A DNA stretch of 64,000 bases from Alphaproteobacteria bacterium (GTDB lineage Bacteria; Pseudomonadota; Alphaproteobacteria; UBA6615), in assembly GCA_021774445.1 (NCBI GenBank), contig JAJFJA010000019.1, positions 62,001-126,000 of the forward strand. The letters run 5' to 3'. Positions 8,646-15,420 of this stretch are shown here, one piece after another. Position 1 is the first letter of the stretch, and each line of letters starts with the position of its first letter. The translations under genes and the position numbers were made by a program. The notes under the pieces were generated by a model. That model worked only from the letters and a program-made list of their open reading frames with translations, did not search any database and was not told where the DNA came from.

Positions 8646-8840
8646 ATGAAGATTGTAAAGACGGACAGCTCCGGCTATGTCCTTGAATGCGACTGTGAGC
8701 GCGAGTTTCGGGGCGGCCGGATGCGCCTTACATTCGAATGTACGCGCTGCGGCCGAGTGGCCTATGCCGCCGAAATCATCGGTGACTGGCTACTCAGCCG
8801 GCGTGGCACGGAAGCACGACTTACGGGCGCGCCGTTTTAG
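8646..8840 (+). CDS. Small Cys-rich protein, possible zinc ribbon
   Basis: 64 residues from ATG 8646, chosen because CAGG lies about 8 nt upstream; the frame could also open at 8625. Two cysteine pairs, ECDCERE near residue 16 and FECTRCGRVAYAA near residue 31, could bind one zinc. The CxxCG pair is typical and the CxC pair less so. The tail is basic (LLSRRGTEAR). It converges on, and overlaps by 4 bp, the LuxR-type gene. It may be a small nucleic-acid-binding or regulatory protein, with no function assigned. Confidence 0.5.
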   Translation: MKIVKTDSSGYVLECDCEREFRGGRMRLTFECTRCGRVAYAAEIIGDWLLSRRGTEARLTGAPF

Positions 8841-9505
8841 GCGGCTTCGTTATCGCAGTGCAGCAGGCCATTCTCGACAGCCCACACGGCGATCTGAGTT
8901 CGGTTCTTTAGCTGCAGTTTGCGCTGAACGTTGCGGACATGGATCTTGATGGTGCCGTCCATGATGCCAAGGTCACGGGCGATCTCCTTGTTCGACCGAC
9001 CCGACGCGAGATGGCTGACGACGGTCAGCTCGCGTTGAGACAAATTGGCGAACTCCTTAGGAATGCTGCCAAACGAGCTGCCAAAGGTCCCGCCCTCACC
9101 CATGCGGCCAACGGCCTGGTGAACGACGGTTTCACCGAGCATGACCAAGTTGATGTAGCCGATCAAGGCCTCCGGCGCGATGTCGGTTTTGAGCAATCCG
9201 GCCACGCCCGCGTCGCACAGCAACTGGGCGATGTTCGCCGGCAGGCTGTCGACCAGCACGACGATACGAGCGCTTGCCGCGGCGGCATTCAGTGCCTTGA
9301 CGAGCTCAAACTCGTCGGAATCCAGTTCGGGGCATTCCACCAGCACCAGAGCCGGTGCGGCGCCCGCTTCGAGTTGGCCCAATGCCGCGGCGACACTGGC
9401 TGTCTCACCGACAACGTTAAAGCCATGGCCTTGTAGTAAGGCCTTGAAGCCCGCGCGCTGTAGAGCGGCGGGAATTACGATGTGCGTATCTATACCATTT
9501 GTCAT
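8837..9505 (-). CDS. LuxR/NarL-type regulator with degenerate receiver domain
   Basis: 222 residues. Residues about 1-125 have a receiver-like alpha/beta pattern ending in GLLKTDIAPEALI with the conserved Lys. The N-terminal acidic pair is missing (HIVIPAALQRAGF) and the phospho-acceptor position is Glu57 in LVLVECPE. The DNA-binding part (about 150-215) is a textbook LuxR helix-turn-helix: LSQRELTVVSHLASGRSNKE, then IARDLGIMDGTIKIHVRNV. It is likely a phosphorylation-independent pseudo-receiver regulator. A second, intact-looking receiver gene lies at 63720. Upstream (9600-9616) is a perfect inverted repeat that could be its operator. Confidence 0.85.
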   Translation of the reverse strand: MTNGIDTHIVIPAALQRAGFKALLQGHGFNVVGETASVAAALGQLEAGAAPALVLVECPELDSDEFELVKALNAAAASARIVVLVDSLPANIAQLLCDAGVAGLLKTDIAPEALIGYINLVMLGETVVHQAVGRMGEGGTFGSSFGSIPKEFANLSQRELTVVSHLASGRSNKEIARDLGIMDGTIKIHVRNVQRKLQLKNRTQIAVWAVENGLLHCDNEAA

Positions 9506-9599
9506 TATCTGCTACCTGCTTGCTTGACTGGCCCACCCAATTGCATCGGCCGAGGCCCGTTTGGGTATGTCTTGATGAGGTTTTGCGGTAGCCGCTGTG

Positions 9600-9616
9600 G
9601 TTAACGCAACGTTAAC
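9600..9616. promoter_or_regulatory. Inverted repeat GTTAACG-N3-CGTTAAC upstream of LuxR-type gene
   Basis: Perfect 7-bp arms around CAA, centred about 103 bp before the start of the minus-strand regulator and about 100 bp downstream of the sRNA terminator. The size suits a dimeric regulator. Which protein binds is unknown; the adjacent LuxR-type protein is one candidate. Confidence 0.4.
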
Positions 9617-9710
9617 GATGGCATATCCCGTTTCTGCGCCGGGGTATTGCTTTTGCGGTACTTGCAATTTCGACTAAAATTGTGCCGATCCGCGCAATGC
9701 GCGTCGCAGG

Positions 9711-9880
9711 CAAAAAAATGGGCGGCAGCTAACTGCCGCCCATTAGAAGTCTCTGGAGGAGACTCTGACGACGTGGAGGACGTCGTCATCGGGGGGGGGA
9801 AACGACCCTAGTCTAGACCCAAGCGCAGCCGAGCCGTGTGGGCGCAAATGGCATAGTCGTGTGCGCTTCTTGGTTAGCAA
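9711..9880 (-). ncRNA. Candidate small RNA with anti-SD hairpin loops
   Basis: Read on the minus strand, three hairpins follow one another. At 9787-9767 is GACGACGT-CCTCC-ACGTCGTC (8 bp, 9 with the flanking T-A pair). At 9764-9748 is AGTCTC-CTCCA-GAGACT (6 bp). At 9744-9717 is a 12-bp stem with loop TTAG followed by seven T residues. A run of nine C precedes the first hairpin. Loops exposing CCTCC/CTCC resemble the anti-Shine-Dalgarno sRNAs of Alphaproteobacteria ('cuckoo'-type CCUCCUCCC loops), known there as post-transcriptional regulators. The 5' end is not fixed: a TATAAC at 9890-9885 would start it near 9878, but I found no good -35. No believable protein lies here. Confidence 0.6.
9712..9744 (-). 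terminator. Strong intrinsic terminator (minus strand)
   Basis: A perfect ATGGGCGGCAG/CTGCCGCCCAT stem (9718-9728 and 9733-9743), plus one further A-T pair, with a 4-nt loop. On the minus strand it is followed directly by seven T (A-run at 9712-9718 on plus). It lies about 207 bp upstream of the LuxR-type start, so it cannot end that gene. It ends something transcribed from the 9.75-9.9 kb gap, hence the sRNA call. Confidence 0.85.
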
Positions 9881-9991
9881 TGTAGTTATAGCTTAAATTT
9901 GGGGCAAAATTCCGGAGATTTCGGAAAATCCCGCAAACTGGCTATCTCCTTAGAGATTAGGCTTATTACCTTTGCGCCGATCGTTCGGCCG

Positions 9992-10231
9992 ATGGGCAGC
10001 GCTACAGTCCGGAGAGTCACGCCAATCCAGAAGTGCAGCCCGGAGAATCCTGACGTGGACCGAGAACCACCACAACGCTGGGGGGATGTCAGCCCCTACT
10101 TAATGCGCCCGCTGCGCAGTTTGGCGGAAGTCCTGGCGCACCGTGAGACGCCCGACGGAGTGGCCCGTAGCGCCGGGACGGCGAAGCTAGGCTCGAGAAT
10201 CATCGCGTTCCCGCGCACACCGAAGCAATAG
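9992..10231 (+). CDS. Possible small basic protein
   Basis: 79 residues from ATG 9992, an internal start of a longer open frame beginning at 9899. The centre reads PPQRWGDVSPYLMRPLRSLAE, a pattern I associate with small uncharacterised alphaproteobacterial proteins (a 'YLxRPLRSLxEVL' box). The ends are low in structure and rich in Arg and Pro. There is no clear ribosome binding site, and it sits alone between the sRNA region and the ICMT gene. It may be real, but it could be chance coding in GC-rich DNA. Confidence 0.4.
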   Translation: MGSATVRRVTPIQKCSPENPDVDREPPQRWGDVSPYLMRPLRSLAEVLAHRETPDGVARSAGTAKLGSRIIAFPRTPKQ

Positions 10232-10285
10232 GCCGCTTTTTCCATCTATCGGTCGCCGATCGGCACGACGCTGCGCCGACCCACC

Positions 10286-10777
10286 CTAGCGGCTCGCCCG
10301 CAGCGCCACATTTTCGACGCCGATACGATGAGCCAAAAGCGCCGTGTTGAGGACCGAGAATATGATCGCAACGCGCCACATGCCGAAAGCGAGCGGCAAG
10401 AGGGCGATTTCCGCTGTCACAACGAGATAATTCGGGTGGTTGAGGTAGCGATAGACGCCACGGCGGACCAAGGGGGTCCCAGGCAGGACAATGACGCGGG
10501 TGGTCCAGTGCTCACCTAGGGTCGCGAGGATCCAAAGGCGCGCGGCCTGCAGCAACAGGAACGCGGCGAGTAGCCAAAGATTGACCGAGGCGCCGGGCGA
10601 GAGCAGCCCTAGGGACGCCAGCCAGGCCGCATGGAGCAGGACAATCAGCGGATAATGACCGGCACCATACTCCCTGGCGCCACGAGCCAGCAGCCGTCTG
10701 GTATTGCGTCGAGCATAAACGAGTTCCGCAAGCCGCTGGGCAACAACCAGAAGAATAACGAGAGTTGCCAGGCTCAT
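10286..10777 (-). CDS. ICMT-like membrane methyltransferase (polyketide O-methylation)
   Basis: About 163 residues from ATG 10777, chosen because it overlaps the polyketide synthase stop as ATGA. Four or five membrane helices precede the ICMT C-terminal signature: LVRRGVYRYLNHPNYLVV near residue 115, with the R-x-P/N-x-Y SAM-binding pattern, then ENVALR at the end. In other bacteria a type III polyketide synthase followed by this protein makes alkylresorcinol or alkylpyrone methyl ethers (SrsA/SrsB type). Here it would act in the inner membrane on the lipid-like phenol or pyrone made by its neighbour. Confidence 0.8.
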   Translation of the reverse strand: MSLATLVILLVVAQRLAELVYARRNTRRLLARGAREYGAGHYPLIVLLHAAWLASLGLLSPGASVNLWLLAAFLLLQAARLWILATLGEHWTTRVIVLPGTPLVRRGVYRYLNHPNYLVVTAEIALLPLAFGMWRVAIIFSVLNTALLAHRIGVENVALRASR

Positions 10778-11832
10778 TTTCCGGGGACGTCGAAGAGTAA
10801 GAACCCGGCGCTGAAGCCCGGGCCGAGGGCCGACATGAGATATCGACCGGGCCGGCACGTCTCCAAGGTGCGCTGCAGGACGAAGAGAACCGTCGCGGCG
10901 GACATGTTGCCGTAATCGCGGAGGATCTCGCGGGCGTGCGTCATGGCACCCTCGGGCAAGCCCATAGTCTCTTCCAGCGCACTAATGACCTTGGCGCCAC
11001 CTGGATGGACGACATAGCCGGCCAAATCGCCTTGCGCGGTCGCGGACCGGGCAAGGAATTCCTCCGAGGCCGCACGATATCGCTGCCGAACCATGGCCGG
11101 GATATCCCGTGAGAAGACAACCTTCAGCCCGTCATCCTCAAGCTGCCAGCCCATCACATCCAGCGTATCGGGCCAGGTATGCTCGCCCCAGGCGACAAGG
11201 GCCGGCACGCCGGGGACGTGTCGCGCGGTGATCACGGCGGCGGCGGCACCGTCGCCGAACAGGGCCGTGGCCACAATGTTGCTTTTCGATTGATCGCCGC
11301 TACGGAAGGTCAGGGCGCATAGTTCAACGACCAAGAACAAGACGGTGGCGTCCGGGTCGGCTTGAGCCAGGGCGGCCGCCCTGGCGAGACCGAGCGCGCC
11401 ACCGGCGCAGCCAAGACCGAATATGGGCAATCGGCGGACGTCACTGCGAAAGGGCAGCCGGGCCAGCAGCCGAGCATCGAGGGACGGCGTGGCGATGCCC
11501 GACGTAGACGCCACGACAATCTGGTCGATCTGTTGGGCCGTGATGCCTGCTTGGGCAAGACACTGCGTCGCGGCCTGCTCGATCAAGTTAAGGGCATTCT
11601 CCAGGTATAACGCGTTGCGCTCGCGCCAACCGGTCTTTTGGGTATACCAGTCTATGGGGACACAGGAATAGCGCCGCGCAATACCGGCGTTGGCGAAGAC
11701 GGGCAAGAGCCGTTCAATATCGCTGCCGGACTCGGCGAACAGAATGCGGGCGCGGGCCATGACGTCCTCCTGTTCAAGAACGAACGGCGGCACCGCGGTG
11801 GTGACCGATAGCAGGCTTGGCGGCCGGGGCAT
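10774..11832 (-). CDS. Type III polyketide synthase (alkylresorcinol/alkylpyrone type)
   Basis: 352 residues from ATG 11832. The chalcone-synthase triad is visible: Cys142 in GLGCAGGALG, His276 in YVVHPGGAKV and Asn309 in DYGNMSAATV, with the GFSAGFLLF end motif near residue 341. It condenses malonyl-CoA onto an acyl starter; bacterial members paired with an ICMT-like methyltransferase usually take long fatty acyl starters and make phenolic or pyrone lipids. The pair overlaps by 4 bp, so it is one operon. The start choice drops 30 upstream residues that look unlike the family. Product length and ring type cannot be read from sequence. Confidence 0.9.
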   Translation of the reverse strand: MPRPPSLLSVTTAVPPFVLEQEDVMARARILFAESGSDIERLLPVFANAGIARRYSCVPIDWYTQKTGWRERNALYLENALNLIEQAATQCLAQAGITAQQIDQIVVASTSGIATPSLDARLLARLPFRSDVRRLPIFGLGCAGGALGLARAAALAQADPDATVLFLVVELCALTFRSGDQSKSNIVATALFGDGAAAAVITARHVPGVPALVAWGEHTWPDTLDVMGWQLEDDGLKVVFSRDIPAMVRQRYRAASEEFLARSATAQGDLAGYVVHPGGAKVISALEETMGLPEGAMTHAREILRDYGNMSAATVLFVLQRTLETCRPGRYLMSALGPGFSAGFLLFDVPGK

Positions 11833-12052
11833 AAATATCTTTCCTCGATTGCCGGGGATATCCGCGGATCTAATCAAGATGGAAATAGTGTCCAAACTAT
11901 GGTTCGCATACCAGGCCAACACAGTTCTTCACATTGCGGTGTTGCGCGCCCGAATGGCCGACTTCCTCCCGTAAATTACCTCACCCGCGCGCTAGGCGGG
12001 GCGCTTAACGCTATGCCGAAACCATCGGCGTATCTCTCAGGGAGTGAAACCA

Positions 12053-13198
12053 ATGCGTATGCTACCGGCCATTGCTGTCTCGACAATTGCCATGAGCCTG
12101 ACGGCGGGCGCAGCCATGGCCCAAGAGGGCGCCTGGACATTTACCGAGCTGGGGCCCGGCATCAAGCCTGCCTTGGCGGTGGATGACAACAACTCGCCCC
12201 ATGTGGCCTTTCTGACCGAGGCCATCGTGGGCGCCGTATTCTACGCGTCCAACAAGTCCGGCGACTGGGAGACCGCGACCGTCGCTGAAGGCTATTTTTA
12301 CGGGCCAGTGGATATTGATGTAACGGGCGCCGGGGTACCCTACATCGCGTATCACGATCATGAGGCGGCCAGTTTCGACCCTAGCCTTGGGTCCGGTGTA
12401 TTGCAGATCAAGGACGACGGCGGTTGGGCCAAGGTCCAGATCGAGGATCCGGGCCATGATCAATGGGATGCCGATGTGGCCGTCGAAGACAACGGCAACT
12501 GGCATTTCGCCGGCGTCGATCCGGTGCAGTTCGGGTCCGTCGTCGGCCTGGAGTATGTGACCAACGCGTTCGGCGAGCCACGGGTCGAGGAAGTCGGCAG
12601 CGGCGCTATTCCCTACGAGTTCGGGGTCAGTGTCGAAGTCGGCGACGGCGGAGAAGTTGGCATTAGCTACTACGACGCGCGGCAACAATCGCTGAACTAT
12701 GCCGAGCGCAGCGCCGGGGACGGCGGTAGCTGGTCGATCGCCAATATTCAAGCGGATGGCGATTCCGGCCGCTATTCAGACCTGGCCTATGACGCGGCAG
12801 GCCGCCCGCATGTTTCCTATTGGGTCTTTAGCAGCTCAAATAGCGGCGTGGTGCGCCATGCCTGGCGCGGCGATGACGGAAATTGGCAGATTGAAGATGT
12901 CGGCGAATTGAATGCCGTAGAACCGGGCTTTACCGGCGCACGTAAGATCACCGCGATCGAGATTGCGAGCGATGGCACGCCCCAGGTCATGTATGGCGAC
13001 AAAGAAAGAATAGTCCACGCGACGCGGAACGCCGATGGCAGCTGGGCCAACACGACCGTGCTGGAATCGAGCGGCCGCGCCTTAGGCCAGCTGGTGGAGT
13101 TCGCCCTTGATGGCGATGACCGCCCGCATGTCACCTATTTCGAAGTCACCAGTCCGAGCCCGCTGGAGGGGGTCGTCTTCTATGGGACCACCGGATAG
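12053..13198 (+). CDS. Exported repeat protein, beta-propeller-like
   Basis: 381 residues from ATG 12053, with GGAG 8 nt upstream (a GTG at 12044 overlaps that site). A Sec signal peptide ends at AGAAMAQEG near residue 24. The mature part has at least six repeats of a W-x-x/ALAVDDNNSPHVAF/GRPHVSYW type: short D-x-x-G-x-P-H-V-x-Y strands at roughly 50-residue spacing. This is the pattern of Kelch/ASP-box-like or sialidase-fold propellers, with Asp-Gly turns. No catalytic residues are evident. It is probably a periplasmic or secreted binding protein. Its neighbour on the 3' side is a convergent SDR gene 21 bp away. Confidence 0.75.
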   Translation: MRMLPAIAVSTIAMSLTAGAAMAQEGAWTFTELGPGIKPALAVDDNNSPHVAFLTEAIVGAVFYASNKSGDWETATVAEGYFYGPVDIDVTGAGVPYIAYHDHEAASFDPSLGSGVLQIKDDGGWAKVQIEDPGHDQWDADVAVEDNGNWHFAGVDPVQFGSVVGLEYVTNAFGEPRVEEVGSGAIPYEFGVSVEVGDGGEVGISYYDARQQSLNYAERSAGDGGSWSIANIQADGDSGRYSDLAYDAAGRPHVSYWVFSSSNSGVVRHAWRGDDGNWQIEDVGELNAVEPGFTGARKITAIEIASDGTPQVMYGDKERIVHATRNADGSWANTTVLESSGRALGQLVEFALDGDDRPHVTYFEVTSPSPLEGVVFYGTTG

Positions 13199-13219
13199 CG
13201 CGACGGAACGGGACGGTCG

Positions 13220-13921
13220 TCAGAACTTCTCGGTCCAGGGTCGAAGCTCGATTTCCCAGGTCCAAGCGCTACGATGCTGGCGGTGGACTTGAATGTAGCT
13301 GGCGGCGATGGCGTCGGGCTCGAGCAGACCGTCGGGTCCGCCGGCGGCGCTGCGCTGGGTCGGCGCCGGCGGCCTGATGCCGCCGTCGATGACGAAATGA
13401 GCGACGTGAATGTTTTGCGGAGCGAGTTCACGGGCCATGCTTTGGGCGAGACCGCGAAGGCCGAATTTTCCCATCGCAAATGGCGCCGACTCCGCATAAC
13501 CCTTGACGCTGGCGGACGCGCCCGTAAAGAGGATCGAACCACTACCGCGTTCGAGCATACGGCGGGCCGCAGCCTGCCCAACTAGGAAACCGCCGTAGCA
13601 GGTGACCGCGAGGGTTTTGGCGACATCGCCGGGGTCGAGGTCGACCAGGGGACCGCGAACGCGGAAACTTGGGTTATAGATCACCAGATCAGGCGCGGCG
13701 CTATCCGTCTCCAGAGAAACCAGCAGATTCTCGACATCGGCGGGCACCGAGGCGTCGCAGGCATAGACGCGGGCGCCAGTCTCGGATGCCAAGCCGGCAA
13801 GTTTCTCCGGATTACGAGCGGCCAGCGCCACCTGCATGCCATCGGCGGCGCAGATACGGGCCAGCGACGCGCTCAAGCCGTCACCAGCGCCCACGATAAG
13901 GGCAGATTCGGAAATCGTCAT
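13220..13921 (-). CDS. SDR-family oxidoreductase with Phe in place of catalytic Tyr
   Basis: 233 residues from ATG 13921. It has an N-terminal Rossmann motif VGAGDGLSASLA, Asp of the CDAS stretch, and catalytic-type Ser in FTGASASVKG. The YxxxK position reads FAMGK, so Tyr is replaced by Phe while the Lys stays. The C-terminal AQSMARELAPQNIHVAHFVI segment is typical of a subgroup that I recall also carries this change, so it may be a family trait. Redox activity is therefore doubtful; a binding role or altered chemistry is possible. It is last in a minus-strand operon behind the phosphatase and GNAT genes. Confidence 0.8.
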   Translation of the reverse strand: MTISESALIVGAGDGLSASLARICAADGMQVALAARNPEKLAGLASETGARVYACDASVPADVENLLVSLETDSAAPDLVIYNPSFRVRGPLVDLDPGDVAKTLAVTCYGGFLVGQAAARRMLERGSGSILFTGASASVKGYAESAPFAMGKFGLRGLAQSMARELAPQNIHVAHFVIDGGIRPPAPTQRSAAGGPDGLLEPDAIAASYIQVHRQHRSAWTWEIELRPWTEKF

Positions 13922-13950
13922 GTTCCCTCCCCGGCCGCTTTTAAGGCCTT

Positions 13951-14436
13951 TCATCGGCAATGATGCGGCGGCTCCTTGCGATAGCGTATGTAACATACGC
14001 CGTCCTGATGGCCCCGGCCGGCCTCGTACCAATCGTTGCGCAGATAAAACCGCCGTGCCGAATCATTGTCGATGCGGCACTTAAGGTCTACCGGTCGGTC
14101 AACGCGGGCCAACAGCTCATTGAGTAACAATAGGCCCGCGCCGCGGCCGCGCCAGTCCCGGCGGATCAACAAATAGTGGATGAATGGGTCGGGACGCCAA
14201 AGTGACGCAAAGCCGATGACAGACCCATCTGCTTCGGCGACCCAAATCTCTTCCCCCCGGGTGTCGATATCGAACCGTTCACGGGAGAATTTCTCCGGGT
14301 CGTCGTCAGCAAATATCTCTTGCTGGATGATTTCGAACAGCCAAGCACAGGCCATCCGATCCTGGGCTCGAAAAGGGCGAGCTGTGATGCATTTCGTCTC
14401 GGCCTGGGGGCTCAGATTCCCGTTATCCGGCGACAT
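13951..14436 (-). CDS. GNAT-family N-acetyltransferase
   Basis: 161 residues. Motif A is clear: IHYLLIRRDWRGRGAGLLLL near residue 90, with the R-G-R-G-A acetyl-CoA pyrophosphate loop. The DNDSARRFYLRNDWYEAGRG segment forms the final helix and strand with the usual FY. The start at 14436 lies inside the end of the phosphatase gene (25-bp overlap). The acceptor substrate is unknown. Confidence 0.85.
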   Translation of the reverse strand: MSPDNGNLSPQAETKCITARPFRAQDRMACAWLFEIIQQEIFADDDPEKFSRERFDIDTRGEEIWVAEADGSVIGFASLWRPDPFIHYLLIRRDWRGRGAGLLLLNELLARVDRPVDLKCRIDNDSARRFYLRNDWYEAGRGHQDGVCYIRYRKEPPHHCR

Positions 14437-15200
14437 TCTTCGGTCACTCCCGGCGCCGTGGCGAGGATCGGGTTGCCCTTGCTGAGCCCGTCTCCCGCCA
14501 GGAAATCATTGGTCCACCCACCGGCCTCCTGCACCAACCCTATCCCCGCAAGGCAATCCCACGCGTTGATATGGGGCTCATAATAGCCAATCAGGCGACC
14601 GGCAGCGACGTAGGCGAGCATCAAGGCGCCCGAGTTGTTATTGTAATACATGCCGCCGGCAGCAAGCAGCGGGTCGATTACCGCCAAGGAGGCCGCGACC
14701 TCGCAGCGGTGCGAGAAACCGACACCCATGGCGCCGTCACGGACGCTCGAGGCCGGATTTGCGGCGATCGGCTGGCCGTTGAGCGTGGCTCCCCCGCCGC
14801 GCTGCGATACATAGAATTCGTCATCGGTCGGGACGTAGATCAGGCCGATTTCGACGGTCCTGCCAATAATATAAGCCAGGGATACACACCAGGTCGGTAG
14901 GCCCGCCAAGAAACATGCCGTGCCGTCGATGGGATCGGCAACCCAAAGGCCGTCATCGGCGTTCGCCGCCGCGGACATGCCCTGCTCCTCCCCCAACACG
15001 CCGTCGCCGGGAAAAGCGGCTTCGATGCCGGCGCGGATCAGGTCCTCGACCTCACGATCGGCGCGGCTGACGACATCCTGTAGGCCCTTGCTTTCAACGA
15101 CCAATTGATCGCGAGTGTTGAAGTATGCCAAAGCAAGATCGCCGGCGGCGCGGACAATCCGTTGGCCGGCGGCGACACGCGCGGCGATTTCTTGGTTCAC
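14412..15200 (-). CDS. Inositol monophosphatase-family phosphatase
   Basis: 262 residues. It shows the Mg-dependent phosphatase motifs in order: SKGLQDVVSRADREVE near residue 37, GEEQG near 71, WVADPIDGTACFL near 86, and the C-terminal INAWDCLAGIGLVQEAGG with metal-binding Asp. Members act on inositol-1-phosphate, histidinol-phosphate, PAP or sugar phosphates, and the exact substrate is not clear. It heads the phosphatase-GNAT-SDR operon. Its promoter region is shared with the divergent importer at 15421, and a 16-bp palindrome lies 39 bp upstream of its start. Confidence 0.87.
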   Translation of the reverse strand: MNQEIAARVAAGQRIVRAAGDLALAYFNTRDQLVVESKGLQDVVSRADREVEDLIRAGIEAAFPGDGVLGEEQGMSAAANADDGLWVADPIDGTACFLAGLPTWCVSLAYIIGRTVEIGLIYVPTDDEFYVSQRGGGATLNGQPIAANPASSVRDGAMGVGFSHRCEVAASLAVIDPLLAAGGMYYNNNSGALMLAYVAAGRLIGYYEPHINAWDCLAGIGLVQEAGGWTNDFLAGDGLSKGNPILATAPGVTEECRRITGI

Positions 15201-15238
15201 GTTGTTCCTTCCTGCGGTGCCATTCGGCTCACAAAACC

Positions 15239-15254
15239 GTTATGAGATCATAAC
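15239..15254. promoter_or_regulatory. Palindrome GTTATGA-GA-TCATAAC in divergent promoter region
   Basis: A perfect inverted repeat with 7-bp arms, 39 bp upstream of the phosphatase start on the minus strand and about 55 bp before the Pho-box repeats. It looks like an operator for a dimeric regulator. Which one is unknown. Confidence 0.45.
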
Positions 15255-15309
15255 CTGGCCGGCCGCTTGACGATGGAACAAATATGCCAGCCAATCGGCA
15301 TTTTCAAAA

Positions 15310-15338
15310 CTCTTACGCTTTTGTTACAGTTCTGTTAC
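15310..15338 (+). promoter_or_regulatory. Pho-box-like direct repeats (three 11-bp units)
   Basis: CTCTTAC (15310-15316), TTGTTAC (15321-15327) and CTGTTAC (15332-15338) are separated by 4-bp spacers. That is the 7+4 periodicity of PhoB sites (consensus CTGTCAT-N4-CTGTCAT). They lie 83-111 bp before the importer's ATG. The match to consensus is 4-5 of 7 per unit, so PhoB control is inferred from spacing and three-fold repetition. The position relative to a -10 is not resolved. Confidence 0.55.
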
Positions 15339-15420
15339 GTCCTGACAATTCGAAGGGCGGCCATACGGTCGGATCATAATCCCTTCGAAAAGCTCGATCA
15401 TACTTATTGGGAGGAATACT

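Noticed and set aside
9601..9789. Minus-strand frame of 62 residues beginning at the first sRNA hairpin
   Set aside because: No ribosome site (a C9 run precedes it), Ser/Thr-rich unlike proteins here, and it runs through a strong terminator stem.
11885..11900. ATAGT-N6-ACTAT upstream of the polyketide synthase
   Set aside because: Only 5-bp arms and a poor -10 nearby; too weak to call an operator.
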